From assembly GCA_040755715.1 (NCBI GenBank), contig JBFLXN010000106.1:1-9721 (forward strand): a DNA stretch of 9,721 nt, given 5' to 3'. The number at the start of each line of letters is the position of its first letter. Positions within the stretch are counted from its first letter, which is position 1. Positions 4,578 through 9,721 of this stretch are shown here, piece after piece. The notes beneath the pieces were generated by a model. That model saw only the letters and a program-made list of their open reading frames with translations. It was not told where the DNA came from and did not search any database. Position numbers and translations under genes: made by a program. This DNA is from JBFLXN01 sp040755715 [NCBI: Candidatus Edwardsbacteria bacterium]. Its GTDB lineage: Bacteria > Edwardsbacteria > AC1 > JBFLXN01.

Positions 4578-6056
4578 TTATTGCCCTAAGATTGTTTTTG
4601 CGTAATTCAATCCCTGAGCCAGAGTCTGACTTCCGGGTGAAATAAAAGATTTAATCACAAAAGAAAAGGCAATTCCCACTATCAGACATATCACTGCCAA
4701 AAACCCTGTGGAAAGGCACATCCAGAATGGAACTTCCTTGACCTTTGTCCAGGCTTCAGCAAGTTTTCCAAAAAAGGCACGACGATGAATGAGCAGAAGA
4801 TACCAGAGTGTAAGCACAGAAGATAAAATTGCTACAATTGCAAAGCCATAATATCCTGCTTGAATTAAGGCAATGATGATGAGTAATTTGCTCCAGAAGC
4901 CGTTAAAGGGTGGCACTCCCGAAATAGAAAAGGCGCCAATCATACAGGTAGTTGCAGTCACTGGCATCTTCTTAGAAAGCCCACCCATCTTAGCCAATTC
5001 CCTTGTGCCTGTGGCATACTCTACTGAACCAGAATTCAAGAACAAAAGGGCTTTGAAAGTAGCGTGATTCAAGAGATGAAAGAGTGCACCTAAAATCCCC
5101 AAGGGCGTTCCCAACCCAATGCCTAAGATAATATACCCAATTTGACTGATGGAAGAATAGGCAAGCATTCGTTTGAAATCGGGCTGTCCTAAAGCAATCA
5201 GTGCCCCTGCAACCATTGAGAGTAAACCAAGATACATCAAAATTTGCGAAAGCGCTGGAGTCATCCCAAAGACATTCAAGAAAATCCGAGAGATAGCATA
5301 AATTCCAGAGACTTTAATCAGTACTCCTGAAAGCATTGCGGAAATAGGTGCTGGCGCACTCGGATGGGCATCAGGAAGCCAGGCGTGAAAAGGAACAATC
5401 GCTGCCTTTAGCCCAAAAGCCATTAGGAACAAAGCGATACAAGCCGAAAGAATCTTTTTCAAACCAAGCATAGGCAGACTCTTAGAGATTTCTGCTAATC
5501 CTAACTGTCCAGTAAGACTAAAAATCACCGAAAGACTTAAAAGCAAAAACGCAGAAGCAACCGCCGACAACATCAAATACTTAAAAGACGCTTCTAACTC
5601 GTCATGTTGTAATCCGAAAGCCACTAAAGCATAAGAGGATACGGCGGCAACTTCAAGAAAAACATAAAGATTAAAAAGGTCAGCTGTCAGAACTAAACCG
5701 TTCATACCAGCGACCATTAGAAGGAAGAGAGAGTAATAGCTTCCCTTTGCTCCGTAGTGCTCCATATAATCAATAGAAAAAATCGTGGCAGCCAAACTGA
5801 TGAGGCTAATAGTTATGAGAAGAAGCAAGCTTAAGCCATCTAAGATTAGGGTAAAGTGAACTGGTAAGCCTACTTCTTCGGAGCGAAAAACAATATGCCC
5901 GCTCTGCAAGATTGGACCGACTGAAATCAACGCATAGACCAGAAGAAACAGCATTGTCAGATTACCTAAGATATCTGGCAACACTCTTTTTGAGATTTTT
6001 GCCATTAATGGCAATATACCTGCCACTGCCAATGGAACAAGAATAAAGAGCCACAT
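4578..6056 (-). CDS. MrpD/NuoN-type proton-translocating antiporter subunit (orphan)
   Basis: A 492-aa polytopic membrane protein with about 14 TM helices, of the family shared by Mrp antiporter subunit D, complex I subunits NuoL/M/N and membrane-bound hydrogenases. Key ion-path residues are present: E135 in LYVFLEVAAVSSYAL, K217 in GLKAAIVPFHAWLPDAH, K248, H327/H331 and K335 (LLNHATFKALLF). The SGVPPFNGFWSK motif (379-390) is also typical. The length is close to MrpD (about 493 aa). AAAGGAG lies 8 nt before the ATG. In Mrp, complex I or hydrogenases this subunit is one of several encoded together. Here no partner subunit lies on either side: a repeat region and a VWA gene are upstream, a toxin-antitoxin module downstream. 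Either the partners are elsewhere or the protein acts alone. Choosing among MrpD, MbhH and NuoN is not possible from sequence reading. Confidence 0.9.
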   Translation of the reverse strand: MWLFILVPLAVAGILPLMAKISKRVLPDILGNLTMLFLLVYALISVGPILQSGHIVFRSEEVGLPVHFTLILDGLSLLLLITISLISLAATIFSIDYMEHYGAKGSYYSLFLLMVAGMNGLVLTADLFNLYVFLEVAAVSSYALVAFGLQHDELEASFKYLMLSAVASAFLLLSLSVIFSLTGQLGLAEISKSLPMLGLKKILSACIALFLMAFGLKAAIVPFHAWLPDAHPSAPAPISAMLSGVLIKVSGIYAISRIFLNVFGMTPALSQILMYLGLLSMVAGALIALGQPDFKRMLAYSSISQIGYIILGIGLGTPLGILGALFHLLNHATFKALLFLNSGSVEYATGTRELAKMGGLSKKMPVTATTCMIGAFSISGVPPFNGFWSKLLIIIALIQAGYYGFAIVAILSSVLTLWYLLLIHRRAFFGKLAEAWTKVKEVPFWMCLSTGFLAVICLIVGIAFSFVIKSFISPGSQTLAQGLNYAKTILGQ

Positions 6057-6145
6057 AGTTAATTCTCCTTTTCTATATTACTCTCTGTGAGATAAATAAT
6101 ACTTTTTAGAGTAGCAAGTAAGCAGTGGCGAGCATTCGGTTAATT

Positions 6146-6208
6146 GGGTTTGTTGGGTTTGTTGGGTTTGTTGGGTTTGTTGGGTTTGTTGAGTTCGTTG
6201 GGTTTTAG
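6146..6208. repeat. 9-bp tandem repeat, GGGTTTGTT x5 plus two degenerate units
   Basis: Five exact GGGTTTGTT units occupy 6146-6190, then GAGTTCGTT (6191-6199) and GGGTTTTAG (6200-6208). Any reading through it gives a repeating tripeptide such as GLL or VGF, an artefact of the repeat. Perfect short units suggest recent slippage and a copy number likely to vary among relatives. Confidence 0.9.
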
Positions 6209-6230
6209 TAACCCGAGAAACTCAACAAAC
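6184..6230. repeat. 21-bp imperfect hairpin folding the 9-bp array back on itself
   Basis: Positions 6184-6204 and 6210-6230 pair at 18 of 21 positions around TTTAG (first 12 pairs of the outer stem perfect). Past the right arm a 14-bp motif AAACTCAACAAACT (6218-6231) recurs with one change at 6236-6249. The 18-bp offset is exactly two 9-bp units, so the right side is a decayed inverted array. Confidence 0.7.
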
Positions 6231-6300
6231 TGTGTAAACTCAATAAACTTCCCCTTTTCTCGCTACTCATTACTCTCTACTCGCTACTTAGTCTTTACCT

Positions 6301-8787
6301 CTATATCAACCATTCATCTAATCTCAAAATGGTAATGGACATTATTTCGCCTGTCTCCACTTTTACCATCTTAATATACAACTCTAACTTGTCTTTACTG
6401 CGATACAGTTTACTCAAGATTAAAATCTTTGCCCCTACCATTTTGCCAACTTCAATGCTCTTTTCACTGTCAAAGATTCCGGTTAACGCCAGTTTTTGTT
6501 CTTCCATCAACTGTCTGAAATCCTTTCTCTCCACCAGTCTGAACGCTTTACTGTGAAAAGCGTTCAGTGTCAGTCTATCCTCAAGGTTTTCCGCCGCAGG
6601 CTTCAATTCTTTGTCCTGAACGGAAATTGGAAGAATTGCTGTCGGCGTTCCTTCTTCAATTTTGACGATTGAATAGTCTAAAAGTTGTCTGATTCCTTCA
6701 CTAAAAAGTTCTTTCAGAACATCTTCTTTGTTTTTGTCTCTACTGGCCACAGTTTCAAAATACTCTGGCTCTTCTTCCAATGGTTGTTCAGCCAAATAGG
6801 AAAGTTCCTTCTTTATCATCCTAACAATTATGGCATCAAGATTTTCCGTTTGAAAATCTGCCCCGGTATGGTGGCTCACACTGATAGAAGTCCCTCCCTC
6901 GCTCTCTCCGGTCTCTCCGTATGTAAGAAAGACGAATTGTCCCATAGTGTATTGTGCTAATTGTCTGAAAATGTATTCGCCCTGGATGTCAAGTCCACTT
7001 GCCCCAATTGTAGTAATCTTGATGCCTTTCTGGGAGGCATCTTGTATTGCCCTTATGTAGGTATATTCTTCCCCGTAGTCTAAGTGTGGAGGTGCATCTG
7101 CTACTAAGAAGAGTAATCTAATTCCATTTTCTCGCCATTTCAGGGCTGTAATGGCTTGTCTCAAACCTTCTTGCACATCTTCGGGGTCATCTCCACCCGC
7201 CTGAGCCTCTACGAAATCAAGACTTGACTGAAAACTATCCACTTTGTCAGTAAAAGGAACAATCCTCGTGAGGAATTCGTCTCCTCTATCTCTATAGAGC
7301 ACCATTCCAAATCTGACATCCGGTTTAGAAGGAAGTTCAGTTATCTGCCAATGGATGACTCTCAGAGTGGCTTTAAGTCTTGCAATCTCATCCCCCATAC
7401 TTCCGGTGGCATCAAGTAAAAAGGCTACATCCAGCGGAACTCGTTCTGTTTTTTCCCTGTTCAGGGGAAAGTTCAAATCAACCACACTTCTGCCCTTATG
7501 GCTGAAGTTTTCTTTGACAGTCTTCTGATTATATTCCGCTTCTACGCTCAAATCCTGCTGTTTGTATTCCTTCTTCTCCGTAGTAAAGAACATTGCCCTT
7601 CCATCGGCGTATGTTTTGCGCCGGCAGAGGATTTTTCCTCTTCTATTTCTAAAGGTAAGCAAACAATTAGAAAGAGGTCTCCCGGTTATATCTTTAGCAG
7701 TGAAGATAACCCTGCCGCTCACATCCAGTTTGTAGGCTGTTACATTCTTGAATCTGTCCAAGAAATTGAGATAATAATTAAATTGTTTGTTATCATCTGC
7801 TGAGCCTGCTTTTACTCCTGGTGATGGAAGTGTTCCAGATATTAGGGAAGGCTTGGAAGGAATAACACTGACTTCCCCAGACATCGCTTCACCATATTCA
7901 GGCGCCATTGGAGGTTTTGTCGGAGGTGTAGGAGGAGGTGGACTTACAGCTGGTAATTCGGGCTTTTCAATCGGTGTTGTGGGAGGTTTTGCCGGAGAAG
8001 GGGTTTTCTCCTTAGAAGTCTCTACTCTCGTAGTCCCCGTAGCATCCTTTGCTACCGTTGGCCTTTCAGCTTTGATTTCCACACTCTGCATTTCCGTAAC
8101 CGTAGGAGTTAATTTGAAATTAACTGTATTAGTCAAATTCTTAATGACTTTGATGTCGCTCATAACCACTGGGTTATAGCCCATCATAGTTGCTTTGAGA
8201 GAATGAACTCCTGCAGGCACATTCGCAATAACATAATAACCTTTAAGATTTGAAGCTGCTCCCAGAGTCGTCCCTACTATTACCACATTAGCACCGGAAA
8301 GCGCCTCCCCTGTTTGGCCATCTGTAACTCTACCTGCTATTTTCCCGGTGCCTTTGAGAACCGTATCTGCCGGAGTCAACTTGAAGTCAACGGTAGTAGT
8401 AGAATCTTTAACGACTTTGACATCCTTTACTATCATCGGCTGATAGCCTATCATAGTGGCCTTTAAAGAACAAACGCCCGCAGGCACACTGCTGATGAGA
8501 TAATAACCATTGCTGTCGGAGACAGCCTTGGCAATTTCCTTTTCTATTTCCATACTTTTGGGTTTCCGTGGATAGCGACCTTTAGTCTCGGAAACGGGTT
8601 TCGTAGTGGCACCCAACATCACTATAGTAACGCCGGCAAGAAGTTTTCCTGTTGATGCGTCTGCAATCCAGCCTTGTATTTTCCCTGTAGGCTCATCAGT
8701 CGCTTCTGCCAACAGGACAGTTCCCCCTTGTGAGCAAAATCCAATCGTGATCAGGGAAAGTAGCAGATATTTTGGGAATACTCTCAT
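6301..8787 (-). CDS. secreted multidomain VWA protein with carboxypeptidase-regulatory-like repeats and CsgG-like C-terminus
   Basis: An 828-aa protein. In order: a signal peptide (about 1-29); two carboxypeptidase-regulatory-like beta-sandwich domains (about 35-138 and 147-228), similar to each other (YYLISSVPAGVCSLKATMIG versus YYVIANVPAGVHSLKATMMG), the first with an extra basic loop of about 25 residues (64-88). Then VEIKAERPTVAKDATGTTR (236-254), a pattern usual where TonB receptors begin after such domains; a Pro-rich linker (262-296); a beta-rich segment (345-445); and a VWA domain (452-640) with MIDAS DATGS (D459, T461, S463) plus GGDDPED and DAPPH. Last is a CsgG/LpoB-like region (697-820; AILPISVQD, RLVERKDFRQLMEEQK, GAKILILSKL). 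It probably acts in the envelope, binding ligand through a metal site. The start has only a weak GGA site. hicA ends 23 nt upstream. Confidence 0.85.
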   Translation of the reverse strand: MRVFPKYLLLSLITIGFCSQGGTVLLAEATDEPTGKIQGWIADASTGKLLAGVTIVMLGATTKPVSETKGRYPRKPKSMEIEKEIAKAVSDSNGYYLISSVPAGVCSLKATMIGYQPMIVKDVKVVKDSTTTVDFKLTPADTVLKGTGKIAGRVTDGQTGEALSGANVVIVGTTLGAASNLKGYYVIANVPAGVHSLKATMMGYNPVVMSDIKVIKNLTNTVNFKLTPTVTEMQSVEIKAERPTVAKDATGTTRVETSKEKTPSPAKPPTTPIEKPELPAVSPPPPTPPTKPPMAPEYGEAMSGEVSVIPSKPSLISGTLPSPGVKAGSADDNKQFNYYLNFLDRFKNVTAYKLDVSGRVIFTAKDITGRPLSNCLLTFRNRRGKILCRRKTYADGRAMFFTTEKKEYKQQDLSVEAEYNQKTVKENFSHKGRSVVDLNFPLNREKTERVPLDVAFLLDATGSMGDEIARLKATLRVIHWQITELPSKPDVRFGMVLYRDRGDEFLTRIVPFTDKVDSFQSSLDFVEAQAGGDDPEDVQEGLRQAITALKWRENGIRLLFLVADAPPHLDYGEEYTYIRAIQDASQKGIKITTIGASGLDIQGEYIFRQLAQYTMGQFVFLTYGETGESEGGTSISVSHHTGADFQTENLDAIIVRMIKKELSYLAEQPLEEEPEYFETVASRDKNKEDVLKELFSEGIRQLLDYSIVKIEEGTPTAILPISVQDKELKPAAENLEDRLTLNAFHSKAFRLVERKDFRQLMEEQKLALTGIFDSEKSIEVGKMVGAKILILSKLYRSKDKLELYIKMVKVETGEIMSITILRLDEWLI

Positions 8788-8810
8788 ATTTAGATTCCAA
8801 TCTTATGCTT

Positions 8811-9005
8811 TTACTCAATCTTTTCCAGCAGCAAACCAAGTTGTTTCTTTATATGTTTCGCCAATTTGTTATGGATTTCAATGTGCCTTGGAACAGGCTG
8901 TTTCTTACCACTGACGGGATTTATATATACATCGTGCCTTGCTCCGTGTCTATATAAAACGCATCCTGCTTCTGTAAGTTGCCGAATAAGTTCTTTGCGT
9001 TTCAT
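8811..9005 (-). CDS. hicA: HicA-type toxin (YcfA-like mRNA interferase)
   Basis: A 64-aa double-stranded-RNA-binding-fold toxin. The family pattern is clear: MKRKELIRQLTEAGCVLYRH, then GARHDVYINPVSGKK and VPRHIEIHNKL. H24 in ARHDVY takes the place of the catalytic His of HicA. Length and charge (basic, His-rich) are typical of an intact toxin that cleaves mRNA and is held by HicB. It starts inside the stop of hicB (ATGA, 4-nt overlap), so the pair is translationally coupled. The VWA gene begins 23 nt downstream and may be co-transcribed. Confidence 0.9.
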   Translation of the reverse strand: MKRKELIRQLTEAGCVLYRHGARHDVYINPVSGKKQPVPRHIEIHNKLAKHIKKQLGLLLEKIE

Positions 9006-9190
9006 ACGGCTATCTTCTTAGTCTGATGATGTTCTGGCACTTCATCCATAACCATTAACATGTATGCGTCCCTCATGTTTTCTTCGAGTTCTTCAAGGGT
9101 TTGGCCCTGTGTCATGATTTCCGGATATTCTATAAGTTTCCCCAACCAAAATTTGCCATCTCTCCAGTAAATCATCGTTACCTTATGCAT
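9002..9190 (-). CDS. hicB: HicB-type antitoxin, short form
   Basis: A 62-aa partner with the partial RNase-H-like fold: MIYWRDGKFWLGKLIEYPEI then MTQGQTLEELEENMRDAYML, matching HicB (G..W.G...E.P...TQG.TLEEL..N..EA). GAGGAG lies 7 nt upstream of the ATG. The ribbon-helix-helix or AbrB DNA-binding tail present in longer HicB proteins is absent, so it may neutralise the toxin without acting as the repressor, as expected of short HicB forms. The upstream weak promoter candidate (TTCAAC, 17 bp, TATTAG) is not convincing. Confidence 0.9.
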   Translation of the reverse strand: MHKVTMIYWRDGKFWLGKLIEYPEIMTQGQTLEELEENMRDAYMLMVMDEVPEHHQTKKIAV

Positions 9191-9598
9191 CTATTGACTC
9201 CTCGTTATGCCTAATATCTGTGACATTCAGGCTGTTGAAAAATAGTTGAAACCACCCCGATGTAACATCAGGAAAAACACTGAAATTATAAAATTTTTAA
9301 TCCTTTTTAATTTAATGCTATAAATATTTCCTCCCTGAGCTGTGGTTAAATCAACATCCTGAATAGGTGTTGGCCATTTTCATTCCACAAACAGAACACC
9401 TCTACGAGGCTAATCTCTTTATTTAATTTCATAAAGCCCTATTAAATAAAAGTCAAAAGGTAATTGAATTTTCTACAGATATGCCTTAATTACTCTAAAT
9501 ACAAAACTACAACAAGTTGATCAAGCATCATTTCACAACAACAAACTTCTCAAGTTTGTTGTTTTTGCCTTGTTTATTGTCATTTGCTTTTATCATAG
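9191..9598. other. intergenic stretch with degenerate repeat motifs, no gene seen
   Basis: No credible gene on either strand. On the minus strand three diverged versions of one motif appear: GGAGGAAATATTTATAGCAT (about 9335-9315), GAGGTGTTCTGTTTGTGGAA (9402-9383) and GGCATATCTGTAGAAAA (9485-9469). The middle copy has a small hairpin CCTC-TAC-GAGG (9399-9409), the form these dispersed repeats usually take. A further hairpin, CCCGATG/CATCAGG with one mismatch, lies near 9258-9274. All are decayed and of unknown effect. Confidence 0.4.
9537..9566 (+). terminator. 12-bp perfect hairpin with short T-run
   Basis: AACAACAAACTT (9537-9548) pairs perfectly with AAGTTTGTTGTT (9552-9563) around CTC, with T continuing to 9566 on the plus strand. 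The stem is AT-rich and the T-run short. No plus-strand gene ends here. If a minus-strand gene enters from the right, the hairpin lies 36-62 nt past its possible stop but lacks a T-run in that direction. Confidence 0.35.
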
Positions 9599-9721
9599 TT
9601 ACTGGTGAAGAATCAAGACTTCAATATAACTGGTTCCTGATAAGGGAAGCCAAAGTTTTTGCTCTTTGACATTTTCTATTCTTATTTTCTTTTTCCTTTG
9701 CGAGAACGATAAATTCCAAAT
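9599..9721 (-). CDS. possible 3' end of a gene entering from the right edge
   Basis: A minus-strand frame is open from the window edge to TAA at 9601-9599, 40 codons ending in QKLWLPLSGTSYIEVLILHQ. A stop-free run of this length can occur by chance in AT-rich DNA and the sequence matches no family I know. It is listed because a hairpin follows and because no other feature explains the edge. Confidence 0.2.
   Translation of the reverse strand: MWNLSFSQRKKKIRIENVKEQKLWLPLSGTSYIEVLILHQ

Larger units (their letters stand above)
6109..6282. repeat. composite repeat element with 24-bp imperfect terminal inverted repeats
   Basis: Left arm 6109-6132 (GAGTAGCAAGTAAGCAGTGG then CGAG) and right arm 6259-6282 are inverted copies at 19 of 24 positions; further 'cgctac' copies continue to 6290. 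Between them lie a 9-bp tandem array and a large imperfect hairpin. Nothing in it codes for a credible protein. It fills the gap between the VWA gene and the antiporter gene, so any promoter of the antiporter must lie in or beside it. Confidence 0.55.

Noticed and set aside
6146-6249. CRISPR array
   Set aside because: The units are 9 bp and contiguous, with no spacers and no cas genes.
6144-6335. Plus-strand frame giving repeated Gly-Leu-Leu
   Set aside because: It is only the translation of the 9-bp tandem repeat and has no ribosome site or continued coding character.
7787-8179. Plus-strand 130-codon frame opposite the Pro-rich linker
   Set aside because: It is a shadow of the VWA gene; low-complexity Gly/Val composition mirrors the Pro-rich codons on the real strand.
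8701-8787. Lipoprotein signal in the VWA protein (Cys 18)
   Set aside because: The residues before the Cys (IGF) do not fit a lipobox; an ordinary signal peptide is more likely.

Overview
Bacterial DNA at roughly 40% GC with every convincing gene on the minus strand. The sequence does not name the organism. The envelope-type proteins (a secreted VWA/CsgG-like protein and a secreted HEAT protein), several toxin-antitoxin modules, and intergenic palindromes of the 'ccacagattacacagattaacacggat' and 'ccccgac...gtcgggg' kind recall draft genomes of uncultured candidate-phylum bacteria. That placement is an impression, not a proof.

Layout, right to left, which is the direction of transcription. 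The right edge (9191-9721) has no confident gene: it holds degenerate repeats, a perfect 12-bp hairpin and possibly the last 40 codons of an off-window gene. Next come hicB and hicA (ATGA overlap) and, 23 nt further, an 828-aa secreted protein. It carries two carboxypeptidase-regulatory-like domains, a TonB-receptor-like linker, a VWA domain and a CsgG-like C-terminus. A 9-bp tandem repeat inside an inverted-repeat element (6109-6282) separates it from a second tight group: an orphan MrpD/NuoN-type antiporter subunit, then mntA (2 nt later), hepT (14-nt overlap) and a three-TM protein of unknown function (13-nt overlap). The gap 2827-3288 holds a 274-bp MITE-like element with 29-bp terminal inverted repeats and a palindromic repeat. 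Next to it is the severed N-terminus of topA (2656-2826). A secreted HEAT-repeat protein and two 92-aa unknown proteins form a third group. The left end carries a chimeric ORF, a BrnT-toxin remnant joined in frame to Ig-like surface-protein repeats. It also carries a very good sigma70-type promoter with a short leader for a gene running off the window.

The window reads as an accessory, recombination-worn region: one intact HicBA and one intact HepT-MntA module, a BrnT remnant, a topA fragment, a truncated Ig-repeat gene and at least three families of palindromic or tandem repeats. The most promising novel points are the conserved-looking three-gene arrangement mntA-hepT-3TM behind an ion-translocating subunit, the unusual domain architecture of the VWA protein, and the nested MITE.
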